Of a stretch of DNA of 64,000 nt, positions 1 to 11,505 are shown in pieces. The position numbers and the translations under genes are program-made. The notes below the pieces were generated by a model that saw only the letters and a program-made list of their open reading frames with translations, ran no database searches and was not told where the DNA came from. This DNA is from Muscardinus avellanarius (taxonomy: Eukaryota > Chordata > Mammalia > Rodentia > Gliridae): the NCBI GenBank assembly GCA_963383645.1, contig OY726560.1:84602593-84666592 (forward strand). The letters run 5' to 3'. Positions within the stretch are counted from its first letter, which is position 1. Each line of letters opens with the position of its first letter.

Positions 1-1089
1 CTTCCTGTGTCCTTTTCCCTTTCCTAGCTTCAGGTAGTCCTTTTTCCAGTGTCCAAATTCCTTGCAGTAGGAACACTGGTCGTTGCCTAACACCGGGACG
101 AAGCCTCCAGCTCTGTGTTGGGGCCCATCCCGGTCTTTCACTCCTGCCAGGAAGATCCGGGCCATCTCTCTCTGCTTCTTCCGATTTTCTTTGGCCTGGA
201 ATTCCCTGTCCTCTTTTCTATACTTTTCCTGGGTTTCTCTATCCTCTCTTCTCAGCCTTTCTTCTCTTTCTTCCTGAGTTTTCCCAGTGCTAAAAACCTT
301 TTCTGCCACCTGCAGCATTTCCCTGATGGGTAGTTCCCCCAGATTCTCTTGTTTGCTTAACTTTTTCTTAATGTCTGGAGCAGCCTGGTTGATAAAGGAG
401 AGTACTAACGCTGACCTGTGGGCTTCTGCCTCTGGGTCTATGGGGGTATACTGCCGATAGGCATCATAAAGGCGTTCAAGAAACGCGGCCGGGCTTTCGG
501 TTTCTCCTTGGGCAATAGCCTTCACCTTAGCGAAATTTGTAGGCCGCCTAGCGGCCGCCTGGAAACTAATAATCAGAGTCTGGCGGTATACTGGGAGATA
601 CTCCCTACCTTCCATCATCCCGAAATCCCAGTCTGGGCGGGTGAGGGGAAACGCCTTGTCAATGGCCTGCTGGAGTGTCGTGGGCCTCCCGTTGTTGCCT
701 AGAACATGTCCTTGGGCTTGAGAATACACTCTCTCTCTTCTGTTGTGAAGAGTTCTCAGCAGCTGCTGGCAGTCATCCCATGTGGGACAGTGGGTGTGCA
801 TGATGGATTTCACTAAGCCTATAAGACACTTAGGGTCCTCTGAAAAAGGCGGGCTTTGGGTTCTCCAGTTGTAAAGGTCACTGGAGAAGGGCCAGTATTG
901 ATATTGCTGTGCCCCATCGCGCGCCCCCCCACCCCGTCCTATCGCACAGACCGGGAGGACTGAGACCCTTTCCTCCAGAAATGAGGAGAGTTCATTCTTT
1001 TCTTCTTGTTCACGAAGCCCCTGGGGTCTCAGTAAATGCCTGAGATTAATGCTCTTTACAAATGCAGAATTTTCCTTAAACTCTCCCGT
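1..1089 (-). CDS. gag-like open reading frame of an endogenous gammaretrovirus (partial)
   Basis: Read on the minus strand, one frame stays open from the stop at 1092-1090 to the left edge, 363 codons without a stop or frameshift that I could find. From about 909 down to 1 it resembles gammaretroviral Gag: the start of capsid near 905-880, a major homology region near 517-461, a highly charged Arg/Glu/Lys stretch near 300-150, and a nucleocapsid zinc knuckle at 75-34. Matrix and p12 parts are absent, so the copy is 5'-truncated. The first in-frame ATG is at 801-799. The 60 codons before 909 match nothing I know. The knuckle reads C-X2-C-X4-H-X4-Y: its last cysteine is replaced by tyrosine (codon 36-34), which should spoil zinc binding. 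No LTR is visible on the right. It may be an ERV fragment or a captured gag gene. Confidence 0.82.
34..75 (-). other. Degenerate CCHC zinc knuckle in the gag-like frame
   Basis: Cys codons lie at 75-73 and 66-64, the His codon at 51-49, and a Tyr codon (TAC) at 36-34 stands where the family has Cys. A single G-to-A change explains it. All four positions share the frame of the capsid part. Confidence 0.85.
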
Positions 1090-1290
1090 CTATATGAATG
1101 TTCATGCTAACCACTAACTCAGGAGAGAACTCAGTATTTATAGAGCTGAAAACTGGGGGTCGCCTCGTTTATCATTGCATTCCAGTAGGCCGAGCTTTAG
1201 CTCTCTTGGATGCTTTCTTTGCCTTACCTGGTGTGCAAAACTACCGCCCTCCCTTTGCAAAGACACAGGACACTTGTCAAGGGGCTAAGA
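1090..1290. other. Spacer between the gag-like frame and the CpG island
   Basis: No gene or named repeat is seen. The stretch is AT-richer than the island to its right and carries no LTR-like ending for the retroviral fragment. Confidence 0.4.
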
Positions 1291-1899
1291 GTGCCCAGGC
1301 TCTGGGGGCCCTGGTGGCTGGATGGCCGGACCCACGCTCAGTGCCCCGGCGCCTCTTCTGTACGGGTCCGCGGGCCACGTGGGAAGGGCCCGGGAGGGAA
1401 CCACACCCTCAACAGGCCGCGCTCCTCCTGGCGGAAGGAACCCTCTTTCCCCGAGGAAGATTCCACAGGCTGCGGGGTCTCCCTAGCCCGGGGCTCTGTG
1501 TAGAGCGGGGAAGGTCAATCTCACCTCGGGGAACTCCGCGCCGGGACGCGACCGGCAGAACAGGACACCCCTGCGAAACTTTCCCGGGTCAGGGGAGGAC
1601 AGCCAGAGCCGGCGGGACGCGGCGCCCCGCCCCTTCCGGCGGCCTCCGATTTCCGCACCTGCGCAGACGCCGCACTGCGCCGCCCGGCGCCCCTCCCCCG
1701 CGCGGCTTCCCGGCATGCCCCGCGGAGGAAGCTCGGAGTCGACAATAACAAACCCAGCCGCGGCCGATCCCGCGGCCCAGCCGAGCCCTCGGCGTTGCCT
1801 CGGGTCCCCCAGTCACCGCGGCCCCTCGGGTCTGCCGGCCCGCGGCCCCTGACGCCCGCCCCCGACCCGAGCCGAGGCGCCCCGCGTCCTCCCCGCCCC

Positions 1900-2060
1900 G
1901 GCCCCTCCCTGTGCGGGCGGGCGGGCGGGCGCCGGGACGCCGCCGGCCGGCGGTGGTGGCGGTTGGCGGTGCCGAATGGGCGGTTGGTAGGCGCCGCCGG
2001 GACTGCGCGGCGGCGGAAGATGGTGCCGGGGGCCGCCGGCGGAGGAGCAGGCGCTGCCGG
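1900..2060 (+). other. RB1CC1: RB1CC1 exon 1 (5' UTR), 5' end uncertain
   Basis: A strong splice donor (CCGG|GTGAGT) follows position 2060 inside the CpG island, the only good donor upstream of exon 2. The exon is non-coding for the main protein. Its left limit is only a guess from the YY1-like site, which usually lies just downstream of the start site. It holds an ATG at 2020-2022 that opens a short upstream frame. Confidence 0.65.
2017..2025 (+). promoter_or_regulatory. YY1-like core motif (aagatggtg)
   Basis: The core sits 36 bases before the exon 1 donor, within a CpG-rich setting typical of YY1 sites just downstream of transcription starts. It overlaps the upstream ATG. The G-to-T difference from the best aagatggcg form weakens it. 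Confidence 0.4.
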
Positions 2061-2666
2061 GTGAGTGTCGCCGCCGCGGCCCTTCCCCCGCGGCGGGCCT
2101 GGGGCGCGGGCCGGCGGGAACAAAGGCGGCCGGGCGGAGGCGCGGCCCGGCGCCCGCACCCCGGGCGCTGCGGAGCGGCTGCCGTGGGCCGCGCCGGGAG
2201 CGGGGTCGGTCGGGCCGAGCCGCGCGCACCGGGAGGAGCCGCGAGGACGTCTTTGTCCACCCCGGAGTGCGAGGATCGGTGTAAAGTTACTCCTGGGAAT
2301 GACTCAGCCTCCGCCCGCCCCACTGATAGATTTGGGACGGGGTGTGCACGCGGATTTCACAACTTCTTTGCCAGAACAAAAATACCTTCGCCAACAGGAG
2401 AAACGGCAGCTTCCGAGTGGAATAGCCCTATAGCGTCTTCCACCGCCTGGTGGAAGTGCTGTGTTTACTGTTTGTACTTTCGTGATCTAGGCTTTTCCAT
2501 CGTGACTCCTGAGTGTGGTCATACCAGGGTATACTATGAAGTGGTGTAGGCCTGGGTGCCAAAGAACTCTAGTGTGCTCATTGTCAGTAGTCACTCCATG
2601 ACATTCAACTAGATGGGAATGTTCTCGAGTCACCTATAAACATTAAAGTACTCCAAACTTGCTAAA

Positions 2667-2668
<2 letters not shown>

Positions 2669-2711
<43 letters not shown>

Positions 2712-2714
2712 TGT
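2669..2714. repeat. (TG)n microsatellite
   Basis: About 21 TG units followed by a G-rich run, at the start of intron 1. Confidence 0.97.
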
Positions 2715-3340
2715 GGGGGGGTAAGTGTTTTTGTGTTGATGGGGTTGTGTGTCAGAAGGTTTTGAAACATAGTTTAGGTGGAGACTTAATTGTTACTGTT
2801 TTTACATGGATGATACAAAGAGTGCCCTTCCACTACTGTCAGATATGGGAAGCAACGGGACTTAGAAAGGAAGTGGCTAGCCTGGTCAGAGGGGGAATGA
2901 GCAGCTGTCTGCGCCTCTTTTTCTATACTGTGTTTTCTTCCCGTGTTTTGAGGCAGTGGAAATAAAGAATGAGTCCCTTAAAAAAAAAAAAGAAAGGAAG
3001 TGGCTGATCTTAGTTTTTTGGGTTATTGGGTCTATAGGAGCACTATTGCTGTGGGTGAGAAGTTTTTTTTTTTTTTTTTTTTTTTTACATTCAGTGTTGT
3101 AACAGTATGAATGAATTATTTTCTCAGGAATATTACTGTTGTGTATTTAGTGTTCACGATTATTCAAGATCTAGAGTTTTATTTCATGAACATTTCAGGT
3201 ATTTAATATTTATGTTGATAAATCTGTTAATTAGAATTGAATAGGCTGTATTTTAAAAGTAATTCAGTTTGTTTTTAATCTTGTGTGTTAATCGAATTGT
3301 GATACTTTCTTGGGGAAGGGCTATTTGAGGTGACTTGGAG
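2715..3340. other. Intron 1 sequence without recognised element
   Basis: Only an A-run near 2980 and a long T-run at 3063-3086 stand out. The A-run follows 'aataaagaatgag', which looks like a decayed retrocopy tail, but I cannot name a parent. Confidence 0.35.
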
Positions 3341-3369
3341 GTCATTCTACCTCCAAGTACATCCCCAGC

Positions 3370-3712
3370 CTTATTTATTTACTTATGGTGCTGGGGATTG
3401 AACTCAGGGGCATTCTTATCTCTGAGATACACCTCCACCCTGTTTGTTTGTTTTGAAACCGGGTCTTACTAAGTTGTGGAGGTCCTCACTAAGTTTGAGG
3501 CTGGCCACAATCTTGTGGTCCTCCTGTTTCAGCCTCCCAGGATTGGGATTACAAGCATGCACAGTCTGGCACGGTTTTTATTTCTTTAAATTTTGAAACA
3601 GTAAGTTGCTGAGGGTCTTCCTAGGTCGTTGCTAGGTTTGAACCTAAGATCCTCCTGTCTTGGCCTCCCAAGTACTGGGATTACAGGTGTGCACCACCAC
3701 ACCCAGCTTGGG
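3370..3712 (-). mobile_element. Dimeric B1/ID-like SINE plus a second half-copy
   Basis: The ID-like part (gtgctggggattgaactc) opens at 3387 and a B1-like half ends near 3572. A further B1-like half with its own 'gggattacaggtgtgcacca' ending lies at 3585-3708. Confidence 0.85.
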
Positions 3713-4339
3713 CCTAATCTTTTCTATATGTTAGTAGACAGTGCTTTAAAAGAATAAGGTTTTTTGGCTGGCCCTTGTTGAGAAACAGCCATCTGCTATG
3801 CATAGCAGACTGACTTTGCTAATTAAATTTATAAAAGCCAAAAGGACAGAGGACACAAGACCTCCATCTGGTTTTGTTTTGGGGGAGGTGCAGGGGATGG
3901 AACCCGCTTCTTACATGCTAGGCAAGTACTTTACCACGGAAGCACATCCAAGCTCAAAGACCTGTTTTTGAAAGCCACAGTGTTGAACTGAAGTAATATG
4001 TAAGTGTGATGGAGGATGTATTTGGCCTCTAATTTTGAGATTATCTTTAGATATTTTTACATTTAGCATATATTTGAGTTCCTGTGTGCTTTACTGTGTA
4101 GATGTGTATTGCTTATGAATTTTTTTCAAGGGTAGCAAAATTTTCTCATTTGCAGAGTAATATCCTTCAGTCCCATTTACAATTTCTTTTGTAGGACATA
4201 TTATCCCAAGAAATTCAAGTGAAGTCTAGTAATCCTTTTTCACAAACATGTATGGTCCTTTTTTAAAATGCTCTTTTCACAGTAGTACCATTGAACCAAG
4301 AACTCTGAGGAGAATAACAGGTTTTTCTTATTTTATTTT

Positions 4340-4540
4340 TTGTGGTACTGGGAATGAGGCCTAGGGGCATTCCACCTTTGAGCTACACCCCCAGCTCTAT
4401 TTTTATTCTTTATTTTGAAACAGGATCTCACTTAGGTGCAAAGGGCCTTACTAAGTAGCTGAGACTGTCCTCAAACCGTGATCCTTCTGTCTCAATCTCC
4501 CAAATGCTGGGAATACGAGTATGTGCCACCATGCCTGAAA
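4340..4540 (-). mobile_element. Dimeric SINE, form III
   Basis: Reads from 'gtggtactgggaatgagg' to 'ccaccatgcctga'; the middle has 'gtgcaaagggccttactaag'. Moderately diverged. Confidence 0.85.
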
Positions 4541-4873
4541 AGAATTTTTAATGAATTCAATTCTCAGCACTGCAAGAACTAAAAGAGTTTTCAAGAAGTC
4601 CTTGCTTTACAAAAGAAAGAAAATTGGAGTCATAGATACAAACAATTTTGGGCTTCATTGGAAATTGGTGTGGAGAGATTTGTTATGAGCCTTATAAGGT
4701 CTAGAAGGATATTTTAGAGAGAAAGGAAAATATAAGGTGATGTTAAGTCACTTTGTTTCTCTTTAAAAATGTCCTAGCTGTCTGTTTCTATACATATTTA
4801 CTGTGTACTTATTAGGCTCTGGCTAGGAGCTGGTGATTTAGCAGGGAGCACATCCACTACCTGTCTTCAGTTA

Positions 4874-4875
<2 letters not shown>

Positions 4876-4912
<37 letters not shown>
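4876..4912. repeat. (GT)n microsatellite
   Basis: About 18 GT units without interruption. Confidence 0.97.
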
Positions 4913-4913
<1 letters not shown>

Positions 4914-6179
4914 CTTTTCTTTCATTGCATACATTGGCTATATATGTATTTATGGAGTAAGAATGTGATAATTGCTAAGAAAAAGAGTAAGGAAGAGAGG
5001 ATGAAGTGTGTCAGAGTTGGAGGTGGGATGGGAATTGAAAGTTCAGATAAGGTGGCCAGTGACTACCTGATACATTGACTTAAGGCTCAAGTGAATTAAG
5101 GGAGCTAGGTGTTTGTCTGTCTGGAAAAAGGGCATTTTGGCAGAAGAAACAGTAATGTGAAGGCATACACAAGGAAAAATGAAGAGGTTACTGAAAGTGG
5201 AGTAGATAAGGGAGAATAGGAGAATGGGAGGCACTATAGATAATCCAGCTTTACAGGAAATAGTAAGGAAACTGTAATGTGCTCTAACTCTAATGTGTAG
5301 GGCACAGAAGTGAGTTCCAGTAAACCCAGCAAGGCTGGGAAGCAGTTGGAACCCCAGTGTGTTCATTCTTTCTGGAAGTGTTAATTGAACTCCTGCAGCA
5401 CACTTTTTTAACTTTAGCACCGTGCCAGTGAACTAAAGGAACGTGTGTAGTGTGTGTAGGAAGTAGTAAACCATTGGTAGTTATTTTTTCAAGTCAAAAT
5501 GTATCCAGCCTTATTAAAGATACCTTTCATAAATAATCTTGGTATCTCATGCAGGACATAGGCAAACAATCATTACAGCATACAACTTTTCAAGCTCCCT
5601 CTTGGATGGACTACCAAAATTAGCCACTATAAGCCAAAGAAGTCTTCATTTTGATTCTCTGGATAGGGAAAGTTTAAATAAAAGTTCAGGGTTGACATTT
5701 TACATTTAGAATGCTTTAACAGCTTTTCACAAGCTGACTCTGACTTTTATGAAATGAAATAAAAATGAAATGAAAATGGTGAAATTATCAGTCTGAAGAC
5801 CCACAGTCTAGAAAAGGAACTGCTGCTCTTCTGAGGGATATCATCACAGTGATGTCACTGCAAAGTCCAGATGGCCTAATATTCATAAACCCAATTTTGG
5901 GGTCAGGTCTTAACAGGCCTTTGGGTTTAGGGGAGTTAAGACTATTTTGATGGTAGAGAGGAGAGGACAAAATGATGAGTTTGAGTTTTCTCATACCACA
6001 GGTGTTTGTGCCAAGGTGGCTATGTGTGCCAGTGTCAGGGAATCCCTCCTAGTGGGAGCCAAGAGGAAGTCTTTAGAAACTGGCAGGGATAGATAATTTT
6101 CCTACTTTTGGAATTCATTGTTTTAGAGACATATGCTCCTTCTCCCAAAACAACAATGGGGTGTTCTCTGTGCTTTAAA
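4913..6179. other. Intron 1 sequence, nothing recognised
   Basis: About 1.3 kb with frequent stops in all frames and no SINE, LTR or retrocopy that I could identify. Confidence 0.35.
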
Positions 6180-6180
6180 A

Positions 6181-6206
6181 CACACACACACACACACACA
6201 CACACA
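6181..6206. repeat. (CA)n microsatellite
   Basis: Thirteen CA units immediately before a SINE. Confidence 0.97.
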
Positions 6207-6228
6207 GAGCTTTAAAGTTGTTTTGTTG

Positions 6229-6418
6229 TTGTTGTTTGTGGTACTGGGGGTGGAACCCAGAGGCTTTCTACCTCCGGGCTATACTCCCAGACCCATTTTA
6301 TATTTTATTTGGAAATAGGGTCTCACTAAATAGCTGAGGCTGGCTTCAAACCTGCGCGTTCCTCCTGTCTCCGCCTCCCAAACGCAGGGATTACAAGTGT
6401 GCTACACCACGCCCGGCT
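6229..6418 (-). mobile_element. Dimeric SINE, form I
   Basis: Starts 'gtttgtggtactgggggtgg' and ends 'ccacgcccggct'; low divergence. Faces the next SINE across about 25 bases. Confidence 0.92.
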
Positions 6419-6435
6419 ACACACATAGCTTAAAA

Positions 6436-6680
6436 AAAAAAAAAGCAAGGGGGGTTGGCGCGCACTTGTAATTCTTGCGTTGTAATCCTCGCACTTGGGA
6501 GGATTACAGAGACAGGAGGATCATGCAGAGACAGGAGGATCATGCAGGTTCAAAGCCCGCCCCACCGGCTTAAGAGATTCTGTTTCCAAATATATATATA
6601 AGGTCTGGGACTGTAGCCCCAAGGTAGAAGGACTTCCACGAACCCAGTACCCCCCCCCCAAAAAAAAAGCAAAACAAAAT
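6436..6680 (+). mobile_element. Dimeric SINE, form II, with an internal 20-bp tandem repeat
   Basis: Opposite in orientation to its left neighbour. The unit 'agagacaggaggatcatgc' occurs twice in a row near 6507-6546. The tail is a C-run followed by A's, which abuts the HMGN2 retrocopy. Confidence 0.88.
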
Positions 6681-6683
6681 CCT

Positions 6684-7110
<427 letters not shown>

Positions 7111-7129
7111 TTGTGCCTCTTTATACTGT

Positions 7130-7877
7130 TCCAAAAAAAAAAAAAATGACATGTGTAGATTTTGTTGTAGATGAGGGAAGTGGATTGTGGAGTGCTAGGT
7201 TAAAGAACTTGTAACTTTTTAAAGGATGTAAAGTTAATCAGTCACATTTGCCTGGTAATGTTTTTTCATAGGATGTAAAATTACTTAGTCACATTTGCTT
7301 AGCATCTTCCTTTAACTTGGACCCCCATTGTTCAGGGCTGGGAGAGTATGGCATTTCTTTCCATCCTTCTGTAAAGTCAGGTACTGATGAATTAATTGTT
7401 GCAAGTACATGCTCTACTCAAGTGCCCCAAAGCACCCTTTCTTTCATCAGCTAGTTTTTGCTTTCACAGTTGTTTGGTGAGTACCCAAAGGATTGTGGAA
7501 TAATACTTTTTACATTCATGAATTTATTTACTCTTTTGATTTTCCATACTTTATTGGCTTATAATTATCTGAGGTTAAATTAATTATGATCTGTGATGCT
7601 AAGAATGAAAATAATTGTGATTCATTTACATTTTTATTTATTCAGGTTTGTCCACATCATTTTTTCCTTTGTATTCCACACATAATATGTAGTAATTGGT
7701 CAGTAACTACCAAGGATACCTGTTGGGATCTGAATCAGTTTAGTACCGTATTGGTATTTCCATGGCCTTTGCTAACTTTTGTTGCAAATGCTGTGCAATT
7801 ATATTGTTTATTTTTAATATACATGATAAAGGTACAACAAGGAAATTTTTACTAAAGTCATGTATTTTATACACTTT
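7130..7877. other. Intron 1 sequence, nothing recognised
   Basis: AT-rich, with two similar short tracts near 7223 and 7270 (both 'ggatgtaaa.tta...tcacattt') that may be a small old tandem duplication. Confidence 0.35.
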
Positions 7878-7878
7878 T

Positions 7879-8055
7879 TTTTTGTGGTACTGGAGTTCCT
7901 GGTAGCCCTTCTACCTCCAGGCTACACTCCCAGACCTATTTTATATTTTGAAACGAGGTCTCTTAAGTCAGTGCGGCTAGCTTCGAACCTGTGCAATCCT
8001 TCTGTCTCTGCCTCCCAAGTGCAGGGATTACAAGCGTGCACCACCACGCCTGGTG
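7879..8055 (-). mobile_element. Dimeric SINE, form II
   Basis: Carries the form II marks 'ggagttcctggtagccctt' and 'tctcttaagtcagtgcggct'; poly-T precedes it. Confidence 0.9.
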
Positions 8056-8254
8056 CTATTTTATATACTTTTAATGAGTGACACCAAGACACCAAAATGG
8101 GTGGTATAGTTCTATATACTGGTGTGAAAAGATTGTTAACATGATTCAATTCAAGCAAGGTATGTAGTGTTAGGTATGTTGTCATCTTTATAAAACCAAA
8201 TATATCTATATATACTTAGTCCTCCTGTATACTTAGAGAATGTATCTGAAGGGA

Positions 8255-8402
8255 CACACAATCGAAGTCAGCCTCAGCAATTTAGTGAGGCTCTCAGCAC
8301 CTGTTTCCAAATAAATAAGGCTGTGGGTATCCCTCGGAGGTAGAAGGCCCCTGGGTTCTACCCCCAATTACCACCACCACTACCACCACCACAACAACAA
8401 AA
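8255..8402 (+). mobile_element. 5'-truncated SINE with (CCA)n-like tail
   Basis: Begins within the body at 'gtcagcctcagcaattt' and ends in 'accaccaccactaccaccac', an expanded form of the usual 'agtaccacc' ending. Confidence 0.85.
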
Positions 8403-8419
8403 CAAATATAGGCAAATCT

Positions 8420-8830
8420 TATTCTAAAGACTGAAACTAATTTTATGTTAATCATGCTTTTATCAGAATTGACAATTTCACATACTAAGAGGGGTTGGCA
8501 GATAATGAAATTAAATCTGGGTACTAAGCCATACATTATTGGAAAGTTTGCTATAAAGCTGCATGTTGGGCCATTGGTTTGTGCAACAGTAAGGCTATAG
8601 GGATGCTAACTGAGATAAGCAGCCTGACTGGTGGTTATAATTGGTTAGTAGAGTTCAAGGATAGTTGGTGTGAGAATAGAGATGTAAGAGGCACAGAAGA
8701 TTTGCAGGGTTATTTTAGTAAGGGTTATTCCTTGGGGAAATAGAAAGCTTAGCTTATAAAGGAAAAAGAGGATTTGGACAGAGACAAGTTTGAGGTAGCA
8801 GGAGAATGGTATGTAATGAAGTTAAGTGAA
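8420..8830. other. Intron 1 sequence, nothing recognised
   Basis: No named element; ends in a long T-run at 8836-8859. Confidence 0.3.
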
Positions 8831-8861
8831 TAGTTTTTTTTTTTTTTTTTTTTTTTTAAGC

Positions 8862-9066
8862 AAGCCATGTGGATTGCACACTTGTAATCCCAGTACTTGG
8901 GAGACTGAGACAGGATTGCAGGTTTTTAGCCAGCCTCAGCTACTTAGTGAGGCTCTCTGCAACTTAGTGAGACCTGATTCAAAATAAAGAATAAAAAATA
9001 GGCGTGGGAATGTAGCTCAGAGGTAGAATGCTCTTGGGTTTAATTCCCAGTACTGCAAGGAGAAAA
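8862..9066 (+). mobile_element. Dimeric SINE
   Basis: From 'agccatgtggattgcacact' to 'cccagtactgcaagga'. The B1-like start is diverged. Confidence 0.87.
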
Positions 9067-9097
9067 GAAATAAAGCACCAGATAGAAATTTAAATGT

Positions 9098-9187
9098 GTT
9101 GGGCTCGAGATAGATGTAACTCAGTGGTAGAGTTTCTCCTTAGCATGGCAAGGCTCTGGGTTCAATCCCCAACCTCAAGAAAAATAG
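9098..9187 (+). mobile_element. ID-like SINE monomer (tRNA-derived)
   Basis: Only the tRNA-derived unit is present: box A-like 'gatgtaactcagtggtagag', box B-like 'gggttcaatcccc', then A-rich tail. A free monomer shows that the ID family moved on its own in this lineage. Confidence 0.8.
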
Positions 9188-9382
9188 ACACAATAGTTAG
9201 AGGTACATAGGATTTATAGTTGAGAATGTTTTGCATTAGCTAGTATTAGTTGAGGGCTCAGGGCAGATATCTGGGTTACTCATTGACATTAGCTGATGCT
9301 TGTACTTCATAGTTTGCTCAAGTCTTATATGTGTGGATTATGTGGATTATTTTTTACTTTTTATTTTTATTTTATTTATTAT

Positions 9383-9594
9383 TTATTTTTTGTGGTGCTG
9401 GGGGTGGAACCCAGAGGCTTTCTACCTCTGGGCTATACTCCCAGACCTTTTTTATATTTTATTTGGAAACAGGGTCTCACTAAGTTGCTGAGAGCCTCAC
9501 TAAGTAGCTGAGGCTGGCTTCGAACCTGTGCGATCCTCCTGTCTCAGCCTCCCAAGCACGGTGATTACAAGCATGCACCACCATGACCGGCTTA
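9383..9594 (-). mobile_element. Dimeric SINE, form I
   Basis: Nearly intact, with both 'ctcactaagttgctgagagc' and 'ctcactaagtagctgaggct' steps. Confidence 0.93.
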
Positions 9595-9599
9595 TGTAG

Positions 9600-10936
9600 A
9601 TTATTTTTTAGTTCCTCAAAACCATCCCATGAGATAAGTGGTTTCTTTCCTTTTTATAATCAATAAAAAAAAAATTGTTAGGTGGAGTAAGTTAAGGTTA
9701 CACATCAGTAGTACTTGAATATTGTCTTCATTCTGCATTGTAATTCTTTTCAGTTATATTGTCACTTTTGTGTCTACATAAAAATAACACATTGGGGAGT
9801 CACCATTTAGAAAAGACTGTATTTGAAGTGGGTGGGGCAGAATTCAATGGGACCTCACATTGGAGGCTGAAATGAGGAAAGCAGGTATGGAAGATCTTTG
9901 TTGCTCTTGGTTGGACCAAATGTTCTAAGGCAAGAAATTCAGGCTCTTTATTTTTTTTGTAATGCAGAGTGGTTTTTTGTTTTGTTTTCAGAAAAATGGG
10001 GAATCAGAGAAAGTGTAAGTTTGGCTCCTAGAGATGATAGCCAGTGTTGAAAAGATTGGTGTTAAATAGTTTCAGACTTTTAAAATGCTATGTAAATACA
10101 CACATCCCTCTGCATTAGTTATCAGAATCTCTAGGCAGGATCCTGTAATATATGTATCATAATTTATTTATCCACTGGTGTAGCTATATCTTTGTATATT
10201 TGTCCTATTATTTATTTCTAGTACATTCCCAGAGGTATAATTGCTAGTTTATTACATATTTTTGGCACACACTGTAAATTAAGTATTAATAGTTTTACTA
10301 GAATATAAACTTTATATTTTAGTCAGAAATGTGATGCTGAGCTCACTGTTATCTTGCCATTACTTAGTAATTTTAATCTAGAGAGTTAAAATTTATGAGA
10401 AGCTATGTGTAGATCACACCTGAACATACTGTGCCATTTTATTTCAGCCACTTTTCTCAGATTTTGGTATCTATTGAGAATCCTGAGTTCAGTACCCCAT
10501 GGATACTGAAGTTTGACATAATATTTAATATTTAAATAGTTGCAGTTGATTTTATGCTGATACCTGGCAATTTATGTAGTAAATTTATTTCTCGGTAATG
10601 TATTTAACCCACTTATGGAATTTAATGGATTTTACATAAATTAAAGGGAAATGTATTTAAGAAGCAATCTCAAAGTTATAAGCTCACAAGAAGATTAACT
10701 CTTTAAAAAAAATAACTTTTAAGAAGTTTGTGGTTTACCAAAGTTCATCCTTTAAGTTTTAGTAATGTGATCAGTGAGGGTAAATGTTAAGTTTTTAATT
10801 GGAACTTGACATTACACTCCCCTCATGTTTTCCACAATGATGCTTTCTTGTCATTTTCCTCAGTATAGCCTTTGTATATCTCTATTTGTAATATTTAATA
10901 TATTACATCATATTGTAGTGTCCATTTATGTGAGGA
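9600..10936. other. Intron 1 sequence; possible old LINE fragment near 10090-10300
   Basis: The part 'tatccactggtgtagctata ... ccagaggtataattgctagt' recalls the antisense 3' end of ancient L1 families. The rest shows nothing I can name. Confidence 0.3.
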
Positions 10937-11280
10937 TTTTTTTTGGGGGGGGATGAGGCATTCTACCTCTGAACTATACCATACCCAGTCCTATTTTTCA
11001 TTCTTTATTTTGAAAGAGGGTCTCACTAAGTTGCAAATGGCCTCCATAAGTAAATGTGGCTGGCCATGAACCTCTGATCCTCCTGTCTCAGCCCCCCAAG
11101 TACTGGGATTACAAGCATGTGCCACCATACCCACCTCTATTTTATTTTTTATTTTGAAACAGGGTCTCAGTTAATTGCTGACGGCCTCACTAAGTTGATG
11201 AAGCTAACTTTAAACCTATGATTCTTCTCTCTCAGCCTCCTAAGTACTAGGATTACAGGCATGCATTACCATGCCCAGCT
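10937..11280 (-). mobile_element. Two SINE bodies in tandem
   Basis: A diverged dimer (10937-11133) is followed by a B1-like half (11136-11280) that starts at 'cctctattttattttttatt' and ends 'ttaccatgcccagctt'. Confidence 0.85.
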
Positions 11281-11290
11281 TAGAGATAAA

Positions 11291-11505
11291 CTTTTTTTTT
11301 TTTTTGGTACTGGGGGTGGAACCCAGGGCCTTTTCTACCTCCAGGTTATACTCAGACCTATTTTATACTTTACTTGGAAACAAGGTCTCACTAAGTTGCT
11401 GAGAGCCTTACTAAGTAGCTGAGGCTGGCTTTGAACCTGTGCGTTCCTCCTGTCTCAGCCTCACAAGCACTGGGATTACAAGTGTGCGCCACCACTGCCA
11501 GCTTG
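11291..11505 (-). mobile_element. Dimeric SINE, form I
   Basis: Younger than the pair to its left. It is flanked by 'ttagagataaactttt' on the left and 'ttggagataaactttt' on the right, an imperfect target-site duplication. Confidence 0.93.

Larger units (their letters stand above)
1290..2300. promoter_or_regulatory. RB1CC1: CpG island promoter of RB1CC1
   Basis: About 1 kb of strongly GC- and CpG-rich sequence surrounds exon 1, with no TATA box, as is usual for housekeeping promoters. Visible candidate sites are GC boxes (ccccgcccc near 1625), an ETS-type cttccgg near 1634, an NRF1-like tgcgcagacgcc near 1661 and a YY1-like core at 2017-2025. The start site cannot be read from sequence. CpG islands often fire both ways, and the gag-like frame points away on the other strand, so divergent transcription into it is possible. 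Long open frames on both strands here are a result of GC richness. Confidence 0.85.

Noticed and set aside
83..702. Plus-strand open frames opposite the gag-like frame
   Set aside because: They are shadows of the minus-strand gag frame, with Phe/Ser/Leu-rich composition from reading it backwards.
1483..2549. Several long open frames on both strands in the CpG island
   Set aside because: Their Arg/Pro/Gly/Ala-only composition comes from GC richness and lack of AT-rich stops; no domain or start context supports them.
2669..2965. Cys/Val-repeat protein frame
   Set aside because: It is a translation of the (TG)n microsatellite.
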